DNA of 18,157 bases, from the NCBI GenBank assembly GCA_905195085.1, contig CAJJUK010000028.1, positions 1 through 18,157 on the forward strand, in the 5' to 3' direction. Below are positions 1 through 7,324 of the stretch, piece by piece; the first letter of the stretch is position 1, and every line of letters starts with the position of its first letter. Origin of the DNA: an uncultured Christensenella sp. (GTDB lineage Bacteria > Bacillota > Clostridia > Christensenellales > UBA1242). A program made the position numbers and the translations under genes. Under the pieces are notes generated by a model. That model was not told the origin of the DNA, did no database searches, and saw nothing but the letters and a program-made list of their open reading frames with translations.

Positions 1-2218
1 TGTATTTGATTTCTCCACTCTTTGTTGGACTTACACTGTTAAGTGTGTTGTTCATCGTTGTTCCAACATAACTCTGTGGATATTCTCCATGCTCAAAATA
101 CCAATATTTCTCCGTGCTGTCATACTTCAATTGGTTCGATGACAACACTTTGAAGAACACATTGATTGTGTAGGTTGCTCCTGATGTTGTAGGTGTGAAT
201 GTCGTTCCTGTTGAGTTTGGTGCACTTGAACTTGTTGAAATTCCAACAAACACATAGCCACTCTTTGCCGATGGTGTGAATGTCACTGACTGACTTACCA
301 GTGCGTTTGTCGCAACTGTTGTTGCTGATGCACTTGTCACGCTCACAGCCGATGACTGCACTGGTGAGTTGTTGCTGTCATAATAATATCGAACTGACAC
401 AGTCCCACCTGTCACTGAATTGGTGTAATTTGTACCATCTGTCGATGTCTTGATTTGAACATTAATTGTTGAAACTCGCGGTGTCCAGTCTGCATACAAT
501 GTGTCATTTGCATTTGCTGTATAACTTCCACCAGATGCATAATGTGTCCCTGTTCCAGAAGTGTTCGTATTCCAACCATTAGCCGTGTAACTCGTTCTCG
601 TCAAACTGTTTGTTGCAAGTGTTGCACTCGTTCCGTGTATTTTGTATGTAGATGACGGTGTCGAGCCACTTCCTTCATTAGCGTCATAATCTATTTTATA
701 TCGCTGATAAACATATACATAAATTGTGTCATTTGAGTCCGGTACCCAAGAATATGTGTATGAATCACTTGAAGAGTCATACAACATAGTGTATGTGCTT
801 GTGGTTGGTGCACTTCCCAATCTCATGTAATAACCAGGACTTGTAAAACTTGATAATTTGATTGTGACACTGCTTGAACTCGAAGAATAGGTGTGTTTTA
901 CTGTTGCGCTACCACTTGATGCTATGCTGCTGCTTGAAACCGTGCAACCAGTTGAAGCACCAATGCTTAGATTTGTTGTATAGGTTTGCCGTGTTGTCCC
1001 ACCATAATACCGGACAGTCAATGTGTAAGTGTTGATTTCCCAAACTGCATAAAGTGTTATATCATTGGTAGCATAATATGTATAACTTGTGCTTATTCCA
1101 GTATAGTCACCAGAAAGCGAAGATGAACTAGTGCTCCAATTAACAATTGTGTAACCTGTTCTTGAGAATGTTGAACTTGCTTTTGTTGTAAAAGAACTTG
1201 CATATGTCACACTTTGGGTCGATGTCGTTGTTGTGCTGTAGTTTCTGTTGTATGTGATTGTGTATGTGTTTGGTGTCCAAACAGGAAAGAATACTCTATC
1301 TTGATTTGCATAAGATGCTGGAACTGTTGCACCCGCTGAAAATGCGACATCTCCACCCTCATAGCACCAATTATTACTGTCTAATTCTCCTGTTGTGCTC
1401 CAACCAGTCAAAGTGTATCCTGCTCTTGTGAAATATTCACCAGCGGCTGGCGCCGTATATGTCAATCCTGCAGCAACATTATTATTTATTACAGCACCTG
1501 AAGTGGAAGCATAATATTGAAAAACATATCTGTATTGTTCTCTTACATAAACATATAGCGTTGTGCTTGACGTGCTGGTTGTGACACTTCCTGAACTTGG
1601 TTGAGATGTTGACCAATATGAACTATAATGCCAATAGTTTATATCTTGTTGCGAAGAATATTGATAACTGCTGTTGCTAAATGAAGAACTAGTTCCCGCA
1701 CCAACAACAATATGTCCAAAGCCACTAGCATTAGAACTATTAGTAACTTTTCCCATTCTTCTAACTTGTCCAATTCCAAGAAATCCTGTGTTGTCGTATT
1801 GATATGAAAATGAGCCGCACCCAGTTGCTGAAGAAGACGATGTTGAAATAGATGTGCTACCATCTTTGGTTGGATTACCATTCCCCCATTCTTGAGAACC
1901 TCCGTTTTCATCATACCAATAAACATTAAAAATATATGACTCACCAGAACCATTGTAATTGATCACAGTATAATCATTTGTTCCGCTTCCTGTTCTGATA
2001 ACTGAACCAACTCACATATAAAAATATAACGCATCACTATCTATTTCTTCATCAGTGTTTTCGTCATCGGGATTCTCTTCTTCAGGAGACTCCGAAGTCT
2101 TTCCATCACCGGTTTCTGGTTGTATCAAAGAATCATCCGTCAGCAACAGTCCAACCCCACTTCCAACAAGAGTGAGTCCACACAAAACCATCAACAAAAC
2201 CACAAACAGTTTCTTCAT
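1..2218 (-). pseudogene. Secreted repeat-rich surface protein, interrupted by an in-frame TGA and cut by the window edge
   Basis: The ATG at 2218 opens a signal peptide (MKKLFVVLLMVLCG) followed by an acidic Glu/Asp/Asn linker, the usual start of an exported cell-wall-associated protein. After 68 codons there is a TGA at 2012-2014. The same frame then stays open with no further stop through 670 codons to the window edge, so the two parts are one coding region. The downstream part is very rich in Ser, Thr, Tyr and Asn. It carries three InlB/Listeria-Bacteroides-type repeats and, near the window edge, a WYFEHGEYPQ stretch of the kind seen in Firmicutes surface proteins. The start has no SD. A likely nonsense mutation (TGG or CGA to TGA) makes the allele inactive unless the stop is read through. 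A sequencing error is also possible. Ligand and anchoring are unknown because the C-terminus lies outside the window. Confidence 0.8.
479..1528 (-). repeat. Three InlB-type (Listeria-Bacteroides) repeats in the surface protein
   Basis: Three diverged copies of about 75-85 residues occupy roughly 1274-1528, 1034-1264 and 479-700. Each starts with an aromatic beta-strand (YRYVFQYY, YTITYNRN, YKIDYDAN), has a central RTGYT-like turn followed by a W (RAGYTLTGW, RTGYTIVNW, RTSYTANGW), and ends in a strand closing with W (VFFPVWTP, LYAVWEI, LYADWTP). This is the beta-grasp InlB B-repeat pattern (Listeria_Bacteroides repeat family). The copies differ too much at the DNA level to be a recombining tandem repeat. 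Confidence 0.75.
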
Positions 2219-2224
2219 ATATTT

Positions 2225-2253
2225 AGTATAACACAATTTTTAAATCACTACAA
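2225..2253 (-). promoter_or_regulatory. Promoter of the surface-protein gene, predicted leaderless
   Basis: An extended -10 (TGT TATACT, hexamer at 2225-2230) lies 17 bp from a weak -35 TTGTAG (2248-2253). Only six bases separate the -10 from the ATG at 2218, so transcription should begin at or next to the start codon. The -35 starts in the T-run of the rpsI terminator. Confidence 0.55.
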
Positions 2254-2263
2254 GTTTTTCTAC

Positions 2264-2293
2264 AAAAAAAAGACAAACACAAAGTTTGTCTTT
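2264..2293 (-). terminator. Intrinsic terminator of rplM-rpsI
   Basis: A perfect 10-bp stem (arms 2284-2293 and 2269-2278) with a 5-nt loop is followed by a T-run on the minus strand. It starts six bases after the rpsI stop codon. Confidence 0.9.
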
Positions 2294-2298
2294 CCAAA

Positions 2299-2709
2299 TT
2301 ATCTCTTTGAGAATTGAGGTGCTTTTCTTGCTTTCTTGAGACCATATTTTTTTCTTTCTTTCATTCTTGGGTCACGAGTGAGAAGTCCAGCATCTTTAAG
2401 TTCTTTCTTATATGTTTCGCTAACTTTAACAAGTGCTCTTGCAATTCCGTGACAAATTGCTCCAGCTTGTCCAGAAATTCCACCACCATCAACATTGACA
2501 ACAACATCAAACTTATCTGCAGTTGATGTGAGTGTCAAAGGTTGTTTTGCAATGATGATCAAAGTGTCTCTTTGAAGGTATTCTTCAACATCTCTTCCAT
2601 TAACTTCAATTTTGCCAGAGCCAGGATACAAACGAACTCTTGCTATTGATTTTTTTCTTCTTCCTGTTGCGATAAAGCAACCACCCTTATTTTGTTTCTT
2701 TTCAGCCAT
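2299..2709 (-). CDS. rpsI: 30S ribosomal protein S9
   Basis: This is S9 of the small ribosomal subunit, whose C-terminal tail reaches the P-site tRNA. The 136-residue sequence has the family's N-terminal GRRKKSIARVRLYPG block, a central FDVVVNVDGGGISGQAGA segment and the invariant basic end APQFSKR. The ATG overlaps the last base of the rplM TAA (TAATG), and an AAAGGAG SD sits inside the end of rplM, so translation is probably coupled to L13. The protein is slightly longer than usual because of a short Lys/Gln/Gly-rich N-terminus. The strong terminator directly downstream ends the operon. Confidence 0.98.
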   Translation of the reverse strand: MAEKKQNKGGCFIATGRRKKSIARVRLYPGSGKIEVNGRDVEEYLQRDTLIIIAKQPLTLTSTADKFDVVVNVDGGGISGQAGAICHGIARALVKVSETYKKELKDAGLLTRDPRMKERKKYGLKKARKAPQFSKR

Positions 2710-3152
2710 TATTCAATTGCTCCTTTTAATGCCACTGTTTCAGGTTTTTGTGCTTCATGATTGTGATTTGCATCTTTGTAAACATGAAGTCTTGTAAATT
2801 GTTTTCTTCCCATTGTGTTTTTTGGAAGCATACCTTTTACTGCTTTTTCAACAACTTTACAAGAGTTGTTCTTCATCAAAGTTGAATAATCAACTTCTTT
2901 AAGTCCTCCAATATAACCTGTGTGCCAACGAAGTTTCTTTTGTTCCAATTTCTTTCCTGTCAAAACAACTTTGTCAGAATTGATAACAATCACGAAATCT
3001 CCTGTGTCAACATGTGGAGTGTAGATAGTTTTATTTTTACCAGTCAAAATGTCTGCAACTTGGCTTGCAAGTCTTCCAAGTGGCATATTGGTTGCATCAA
3101 CAACAAACCATTTTCTTTCAACAGTTGCTGGGTTTGCCATGTAAGTTTTCAT
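2709..3152 (-). CDS. rplM: 50S ribosomal protein L13
   Basis: This is L13, an early-assembling large-subunit protein. The 147-residue product has the expected MKTYMANPATVERKW opening, WFVVDATNMPLGRLAS, the GDFVIVINSDKVVLTGKK core and the AVKGMLPKNTMGR motif near the C-terminus. An SD (AAGGGAG) precedes the ATG. It is the first gene of the conserved rplM-rpsI operon. A strong promoter and a structured leader of about 170 nt lie upstream. L13 binds its own mRNA leader in some bacteria, so autogenous control is plausible here. That is inference from the family, not something the sequence proves. Confidence 0.98.
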   Translation of the reverse strand: MKTYMANPATVERKWFVVDATNMPLGRLASQVADILTGKNKTIYTPHVDTGDFVIVINSDKVVLTGKKLEQKKLRWHTGYIGGLKEVDYSTLMKNNSCKVVEKAVKGMLPKNTMGRKQFTRLHVYKDANHNHEAQKPETVALKGAIE

Positions 3153-3324
3153 TATTTTCTCCCTTGAAATATTCTATTTTTAAAAATTTTATTGACGAAA
3201 CTTGCTTTGAATGTTCGTCCGATTCAAAGATTACCGCCTTGCCAGTTAAGCGATAATTGCCATTGTTATTTCTCTTTGCGATTTTTTTGGGGCTAACAAT
3301 AAAAATCGCCTTCAAAATAAAGAC
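3153..3324 (-). ncRNA. Structured mRNA leader of rplM-rpsI, candidate ribosomal-protein autoregulatory element
   Basis: The transcript upstream of rplM can form two mutually exclusive 5' structures. Structure A pairs 3301-3309 with 3278-3286 (GCGATTTTT with AAAAATCGC, 9 bp). Structure B pairs 3305-3309 with 3250-3254 (GCGAT/ATCGC) and 3294-3300 with 3262-3268 (ATTGTTA/TAACAAT, 7 bp). Nearer the gene, a perfect 8-bp hairpin (3222-3229 with 3205-3212) has a loop whose GACGAA (3214-3219) is complementary to TTCGTC at 3194-3199, as in an H-type pseudoknot. An L13 leader family is known in low-GC Gram-positives, but I could not match its consensus by eye. Confidence 0.5.
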
Positions 3325-3330
3325 GATTAT

Positions 3331-3359
3331 ATTTTAATGAAACTAATATCATTTGTCAA
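3331..3359 (-). promoter_or_regulatory. Sigma-A-type promoter of rplM-rpsI
   Basis: A perfect -35 TTGACA (3354-3359), a 17-bp spacer and TAAAAT (3331-3336) make this the best consensus promoter in the window, as expected for a ribosomal operon. The start site should be near 3324. Confidence 0.85.
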
Positions 3360-3406
3360 GCATTTATCCTAAAAATACTAAAAAATTTTTATTTAAAATT
3401 GATATG

Positions 3407-4000
3407 TCAACCCACCAATCTTTCGATGTCAGAAGATGTAATTGAATGGTCCTGAACTTTGCTTGCTGTGGCAACTAAGGAGTTGTATTTTATTGCATCT
3501 TTAAACAATGAACTTTTTTCTTTCTTATCAATTTCATTCAATTCTGCCAATCTTTTGGCCTTCACATCTGCTTTTTCAAGCAACTTTCCAGAAATGGCTG
3601 TCAACAAATATGCCAAATGTTTTTCATTCTCCACGTTTTTAACAGCAGTTGAAAACTCTTTGTCCTTAAGTGGGACAACACTGTTCAATCTCACAACAAA
3701 TTCTTTGTCTGAAGAAGAATTGTTTGCAAGCATTTGAACTTTTGGACAGCAATTTTTCAAGACTTCTGCCCTTGCTTTTTCAAAGTCCCCACCTTGCTCA
3801 ACAACATTCAAAACTTCACCTAACTTGTCTTTGAAAAAGTCAGGGATTGGGAGTTCATTTTCTCTCAAGAAATATGTATTATACTTGCTGATTAGATACA
3901 AAAAATTGGAACGAGAATGATTGATGTCATATATGGAACTTTCACTAACCCTCCCATCTTTATCAAAATTTGTTAAATCAAAGAAATATAAAAAGCTCAT
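3407..4000 (-). CDS. Unrecognised cytoplasmic protein, 197 residues
   Basis: I do not recognise this protein. It has no signal peptide, membrane segment or clear catalytic motif. It begins MSFLYFFDLTNFDKDGR, is charged and looks mostly alpha-helical, with a Lys/Glu-rich helical stretch in the last third (KADVKAKRLAELNEIDKKEK). A strong SD (AAAGGAG) is well placed before the ATG, which supports the start and the reality of the gene. It ends in TGA. No intrinsic terminator is visible before the rplM promoter, so some read-through into the ribosomal operon is possible. Confidence 0.8.
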   Translation of the reverse strand: MSFLYFFDLTNFDKDGRVSESSIYDINHSRSNFLYLISKYNTYFLRENELPIPDFFKDKLGEVLNVVEQGGDFEKARAEVLKNCCPKVQMLANNSSSDKEFVVRLNSVVPLKDKEFSTAVKNVENEKHLAYLLTAISGKLLEKADVKAKRLAELNEIDKKEKSSLFKDAIKYNSLVATASKVQDHSITSSDIERLVG

Positions 4001-4083
4001 TTGTTTTCTCCTTTGGATAAGTCTATCTTACCACAAACAAAATGAATAAATCAAACAAATTTTTGAATATTTATACATTTTTT

Positions 4084-5019
4084 CTAAAAAGTTTTGATGC
4101 AATACAAGACAATTTCCGTCGCATAAATGTTTCCGCCATAATAGCGAAGATAGAATTTGTAATCATCTCTCATATTTTCAATCATTCTAGGAATTTCGAT
4201 AATGTCTGTGTTGTTGTGATAGACAGAAAGCATAAGATTTGGAAAATCTTTCTTAATATGCTTCACACAACCTTTTAACGCCGCTTTCTCCCCACCTTCA
4301 ATGTCCATTTTTATCATGGAAATCTTATCACGTATATCATCGTCCAAACTGACCTGTTTGATTTCTACATCTCCTGATATACAGATTTGATTGGCAGAAT
4401 CAGAAGTCAAATTTCTTTCTAAGAACACTTTTCCTTTTCCCTCACCAACCGCTTTGTTGACAATCTCAATGTTGGGATAACTTTTCAAATTTTCTTTCAT
4501 TTTTTCAATTACAGATGGAGTTATCTCATAGCAATAAATTTTCTTATAACAATCACGGCCAAAACATCGAATAAAATCTATTGCTGTTTCACCATAATAA
4601 GCCCCAACATCAACAAAAGTTTCTTCATTCAGATTTGGCAAAATATCTAAGTCAAAATACTGCGAATAGACCGGTTCAATAGCTTTTTTCAAATTTACAA
4701 AATCAAAATTATAAAAATTGCTAAGAATCGCATACAAAGCAAACTTGGAGCGGCAATCCTCCAACCTGTTGTAAAACCATTCAAAATCTTCAGCATTTTC
4801 TTTAAACACCATCGCCTTATTATGTAAAATTTCAAAATCATTATCTTTAAACGACAGCCGTCCCCAATATGGATATTTATCCCAATAAGCACTTAAAGAA
4901 TCTTGAATTGGAATTGGTACTTTTGTCAAAAAGCGATTTTTCATGTTTGAAAAAAGTTTGTCTGTGCTGTTTGCTTTAAACTCATTTATTAAGCTATTAA
5001 AAGAATTATCAATCCACAT
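4084..5019 (-). CDS. FkbM-family SAM-dependent methyltransferase
   Basis: The product (311 residues) is a class I methyltransferase of the FkbM type, a group that usually O-methylates sugars or other small polar acceptors. The SAM-binding motif I is FVDVGAYYGE at about residues 135-144, followed by the acidic end of strand 2 (YCYEI, near 165). The family's hallmark IKMDIEGGE lies at about 236-244, and SVYHN follows near 265. The first 130 residues are a helical extension not needed for the fold and may bind the acceptor. I chose the ATG at 5019 because ATAGGAG stands just upstream. A GTG at 5046 in the same frame has no SD. The acceptor is unknown. A GT8 glycosyltransferase lies about 1.4 kb away, but on the other strand and in a separate unit. 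Confidence 0.85.
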   Translation of the reverse strand: MWIDNSFNSLINEFKANSTDKLFSNMKNRFLTKVPIPIQDSLSAYWDKYPYWGRLSFKDNDFEILHNKAMVFKENAEDFEWFYNRLEDCRSKFALYAILSNFYNFDFVNLKKAIEPVYSQYFDLDILPNLNEETFVDVGAYYGETAIDFIRCFGRDCYKKIYCYEITPSVIEKMKENLKSYPNIEIVNKAVGEGKGKVFLERNLTSDSANQICISGDVEIKQVSLDDDIRDKISMIKMDIEGGEKAALKGCVKHIKKDFPNLMLSVYHNNTDIIEIPRMIENMRDDYKFYLRYYGGNIYATEIVLYCIKTF

Positions 5020-5107
5020 AAAATCTCCTATGATTTTTCTATTCACAAAAGAGATTATTGGTTAAAATTTCATACACATTTCTCAGATTGTCCCTTGTTT
5101 CAGACAC

Positions 5108-5137
5108 AAAAAAAGTATTGACTATTCATCAATACTT
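5108..5137 (-). terminator. Intrinsic terminator with the stop codon in its loop
   Basis: A 9-bp perfect stem (5129-5137 with 5113-5121) is followed by seven T on the minus strand. The 7-nt loop (5122-5128) contains the TAG stop of the membrane-protein gene, so its last codons encode the 5' arm. Confidence 0.9.
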
Positions 5138-5892
5138 TCTTGCTTATCTTCTTTTTTCTTTTTGCTAAATTTTTCTTTCAATTTATGATAAGATATGTAC
5201 ACAAATCTCTCTTCTTTCTTATAAGCGAATTGCTCATAGATTAATATAAATATTGTATAAAGGATAATTGCAAGTATGCCTATAACCCACCAATATAGCA
5301 TTGTCCCCTCAATTGCCGGTCTTGTCAAATACATATCCTCTGCAACTCCAAAGACCTGTGTTGTAAACAAAATAAAAGGAACCATAGCAATCAATCCCCA
5401 AACAAACGAAGACCAATTCTTCATGCTTGGTTTGAAATAACCTATTCCCAACACAAAGACAAAATTCAAAAACATCATTGTGTGGAACAACAACCCTGTG
5501 AAATCAACAAGGTCAAAGAAATTGTCTTTGCCAAGCATAAACTCTGGATAAACCATCGTAAGTAATCCACCCAACGCCTGTGCAAAAATTGCAAAATTAA
5601 ATACTCTTGAGTTTGGTTTCGCCAACAACATAACCAATGGGCCATAAATTGCAAGCGTACTACAAAAACTTCCTGGAACAAAAACTTTCCAGTTGTTGTC
5701 GTATTTATCCCAAATTGCAAACTTGTTTACAAGCATAATTATCAAAGTAACAATCGCAAACGCAAAAACATAATACTTCTTGTTCTTAACATTGTTTCTG
5801 CATAAAAATCTAACCAAAAAAATCATTCCAATGACAAAAGCAACAGAAATCAAAAGGTAAACTATGTGTTGCCAGCAAAAAATATCTTTCAT
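5122..5892 (-). CDS. Polytopic membrane protein, possibly YwaF/TMEM164-like
   Basis: The 256-residue protein has six or seven hydrophobic segments spread over residues 10-220 and ends in a strongly basic, then acidic cytoplasmic tail (KEKFSKKKKEDKQESIDE). The segment WKVFVPGSFCSTLAIYGPLVMLL, after a first pair of helices, resembles the conserved part of YwaF (TIGR02206)/TMEM164-type proteins, but the match is by eye and weak. Function is unknown. AAGGAG before the ATG supports the start. It appears to be a single-gene transcript with its own promoter and a terminator overlapping its end. Confidence 0.8.
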   Translation of the reverse strand: MKDIFCWQHIVYLLISVAFVIGMIFLVRFLCRNNVKNKKYYVFAFAIVTLIIMLVNKFAIWDKYDNNWKVFVPGSFCSTLAIYGPLVMLLAKPNSRVFNFAIFAQALGGLLTMVYPEFMLGKDNFFDLVDFTGLLFHTMMFLNFVFVLGIGYFKPSMKNWSSFVWGLIAMVPFILFTTQVFGVAEDMYLTRPAIEGTMLYWWVIGILAIILYTIFILIYEQFAYKKEERFVYISYHKLKEKFSKKKKEDKQESIDE

Positions 5893-5921
5893 TAGTTTCT
5901 CCTTAGTAATTTATTTTGAAA

Positions 5922-5927
5922 ATTATA
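5922..5927 (-). promoter_or_regulatory. -10 element for the 5122-5892 membrane gene
   Basis: A perfect TATAAT preceded by TGT makes an extended -10 about 30 bases before the ATG. No good -35 is seen at 16-18 bp, as is common for extended -10 promoters. Confidence 0.5.
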
Positions 5928-6051
5928 ACACACAACTATACAAAGGAAAAAATGATTTTGAAAGATTTCATTAATTAAAAAGATTAAAAATAGAAATCTC
6001 AAATTCTTGCATTTACCAACAAAAATATGTTAAACTTTGAAAGTAGCACAT

Positions 6052-6127
6052 GACCTCATAGTAAAACAGGATATTACGGTCCCCTCCTAAGGGATTGTTC
6101 TGGGTTCGAGTCCCGGTGGGGTCACCA
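6052..6127 (+). tRNA. tRNA-Arg (anticodon CCU)
   Basis: A full cloverleaf can be drawn. The acceptor stem is GACCTCA (6052-6058) with TGGGGTC (6117-6123). The D arm is GTAA/TTAC with GG in its loop. The anticodon stem GTCCC/GGGAT closes the loop CTCCTAA, with CCT at 6086-6088. The variable loop has 4 nt, and the T arm is CTGGG/CCCGG around TTCGAGT. The discriminator A and an encoded CCA follow. The tRNA reads AGG codons. A weak promoter (TTGCAT at 6007, TAAACT 18 bp on) lies upstream. No clear terminator follows. Confidence 0.95.
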
Positions 6128-6192
6128 ATTTAATATTGATGTCAAAAATTTTTTGCAATTTGAATTTTATTGTTAAAAACTTTTTTTATTTT

Positions 6193-6273
6193 TTATATTT
6201 TGTATATAAAAGTTGATGACTTATAGGAACCTTTATAAGTCATTTGGGCTCCTGTATGGGCAATCTTTCCCAC
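6193..6273 (-). CDS. Possible 26-residue small protein or leader peptide
   Basis: On the minus strand a GTG at 6271-6273 is preceded by AAGGAG seven bases upstream, an ideal SD. It opens 26 codons ending in TAA at 6193-6195. The peptide is basic and Tyr/Lys/Ser-rich, beginning (M)GKIAHTGAQMTYKGSY. The 10-bp hairpin at 6216-6243 falls inside it. I recognise no family. The SD and its spacing are the only support, so this may be chance or an unannotated small gene. Confidence 0.3.
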   Translation of the reverse strand: MGKIAHTGAQMTYKGSYKSSTFIYKI

Positions 6274-6322
6274 AAAATATCTCCTTATTTCTAAATTTAA
6301 TAGTTCTCTCGGACTATTTGTT

Positions 6323-6352
6323 AAAATCGACAGTTTTAGAATTGTCGATTTT
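6323..6352 (+). terminator. Possible intrinsic terminator upstream of the GT8 gene
   Basis: Arms AAAATCGACA and TGTCGATTTT form a perfect 10-bp stem with a 10-nt loop and a T-rich 3' side on the plus strand. It would end a transcript coming from the tRNA or from the structured region. Confidence 0.5.
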
Positions 6353-6407
6353 ATTTCCTCCCAACGAATAATATTTTAAAATTATTATCGTTCTAACACG
6401 AAAACAT

Positions 6408-6436
6408 TTGTTAAAAAATTAATTATGTGATATATT
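6408..6436 (+). promoter_or_regulatory. Promoter of the GT8 glycosyltransferase gene
   Basis: A -35 TTGTTA (6408-6413), a 17-bp spacer and an extended -10, TGA TATATT (6431-6436), predict a start near 6443. That lies downstream of the in-frame codon at 6427, so the ATG at 6457 must be the translation start. Confidence 0.65.
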
Positions 6437-6456
6437 TTAATAAATCGGAGTTTTTT

Positions 6457-7284
6457 ATGATTAATGTTTGTTATAGTGGAAACAAAAAAATTTTTGAGGG
6501 TTTGCTCTTGGCAGTGCTCTCGCTTGCAAGAGTCACTCAAGAAGAATTAAAGGTTCACATTTTAACAATGGATTTACACGATGAAAATCCAAATTTTTTG
6601 CCTTTTTCAGACGAACAAATTGCACTTCTAGACAAAATTGTTAAAGAAAAAAATCCTAACAGCCAAGTTGTTAAAATTGATGTTACAAAAGAATATATCC
6701 AAGAATTGAGAGATGGAAAGAATCATCATAATGGATACACTCCTTATGCCACTTTGCGTCTGCTTTTGGATTTGGTTCCAAACATGCCTGACAAAATGAT
6801 TTATATGGACATTGACACCATGTGTGTTTCGGACATCAAACAACTTGATGATGTCGACATTGAAGGATATGATTTTGGCGCAACAAAAGACTACATGGGT
6901 AGGTTTTGGATCAACAGACATTACTGCAACTCAGGTGTCATGACAATGAATCTCAAACAAATCAAAGAAAATGGTTTGTTTGTTAAATGTCGCAGGAAAG
7001 TCAACAAAACAAAAATGCTTATGCCTGACCAAACCGCTTTGAACAAATATGGCAAAAAGAAATATCTCCCTTTCAAATTCAATGAACAAAGAAAAATCAA
7101 AGAAGATACAGTTGTTAAACATTTTTGCAAAGGAATTGTTTTCTTCTTGCCTTTTGGTATGCATATTTACAACATCAAACAATGGCAACGTGAGAAAGTT
7201 CATAAAAGCCTGAAAATTTTCCGTTTTGATGACTTATATGAGAGAGTTGATCAATTAAAAATTGACTATCCAGAATGTTTTTAA
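6457..7284 (+). CDS. GT8-family glycosyltransferase
   Basis: The product (275 residues) belongs to glycosyltransferase family 8, retaining enzymes that transfer hexoses from UDP-sugars onto cell-surface glycans or lipopolysaccharide-like acceptors. Visible family features are an N-terminal MINVCYSGNKKIFEGLLLAV strand-helix, YTPYATLRLLLDLVP near 94-108, the metal-binding DxD motif (YMDIDTM, D118-D120), CNSGVMTMNL near 157-166, PDQTALN near 190, and a C-terminal KHFCKG that provides the late His. There is no signal peptide or membrane helix, so it acts in the cytoplasm. The start is set by CGGAG seven bases before the ATG and by the promoter position. It is a single-gene unit ending at a terminator shared with perR. 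The sugar acceptor is unknown. Confidence 0.92.
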   Translation: MINVCYSGNKKIFEGLLLAVLSLARVTQEELKVHILTMDLHDENPNFLPFSDEQIALLDKIVKEKNPNSQVVKIDVTKEYIQELRDGKNHHNGYTPYATLRLLLDLVPNMPDKMIYMDIDTMCVSDIKQLDDVDIEGYDFGATKDYMGRFWINRHYCNSGVMTMNLKQIKENGLFVKCRRKVNKTKMLMPDQTALNKYGKKKYLPFKFNEQRKIKEDTVVKHFCKGIVFFLPFGMHIYNIKQWQREKVHKSLKIFRFDDLYERVDQLKIDYPECF

Positions 7285-7324
7285 CAAAAAAAGAACAAGT
7301 TTAATCACTTGTTCTTTTTTTTGC
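7285..7324. terminator. Bidirectional terminator between the GT8 gene and perR
   Basis: Arms 7291-7300 and 7307-7316 form a perfect 10-bp stem with a 6-nt loop, flanked by A-runs and T-runs that serve both convergent genes. The TAA of perR (7301-7303) lies in the loop. Confidence 0.92.

Larger units (their letters stand above)
6128..6426. other. Hairpin-rich intergenic region, possible small RNA or leader
   Basis: This gap holds three good inverted repeats: a perfect 10-bp hairpin at 6216-6243 (loop GGAACCTT), a 6-bp hairpin at 6299-6318 (AATAGT/ACTATT) and a perfect 10-bp hairpin at 6323-6352 followed by TTTTATTT-like sequence. A -35/-10-like pair, TTGTTA near 6170 and TATATT near 6194, could start a plus-strand RNA of about 140-150 nt ending at the third hairpin. 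The sequence does not match tmRNA, 6S, SRP RNA, RNase P, a T-box or any riboswitch core I know. The minus strand carries a possible small ORF. Confidence 0.35.

Noticed and set aside
1639..1953. 104-codon open frame on the minus strand
   Set aside because: It lies out of frame inside the surface-protein coding region, whose own frame has repeats and a signal peptide.
1..2011. Alternative genetic code in which TGA is read as an amino acid, suggested by the interrupted surface gene
   Set aside because: TGA ends der and plsY at family-typical or coupled positions and also ends the genes at 3407, 8492 and 11626, so TGA is a normal stop.
3304..3328. 9-bp inverted repeat (AATCGTCTT/AAGGCGATT) as the first hairpin of the rplM leader
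   Set aside because: The predicted start site near 3324 falls inside its 5' arm, so the RNA would lack most of that arm.
3405..3410. TTGACA at the end of the 3407-4000 gene as a promoter
   Set aside because: No -10-like element stands 15-19 bp downstream.
5020..5046. GTG start for the FkbM methyltransferase at 5046
   Set aside because: No SD precedes it, while the ATG at 5019 has ATAGGAG at a good distance.
6213..6352. 6S RNA, SRP RNA, T-box or known riboswitch in the tRNA-GT8 gap
   Set aside because: There is no end-to-end pairing for 6S, no GGAAGGAAGCA-type SRP core, no T-box core sequence and no riboswitch core I recognise.
6427..6456. Earlier start for the GT8 gene
   Set aside because: The -10 element at 6431-6436 lies within it, and the SD stands before the ATG at 6457.
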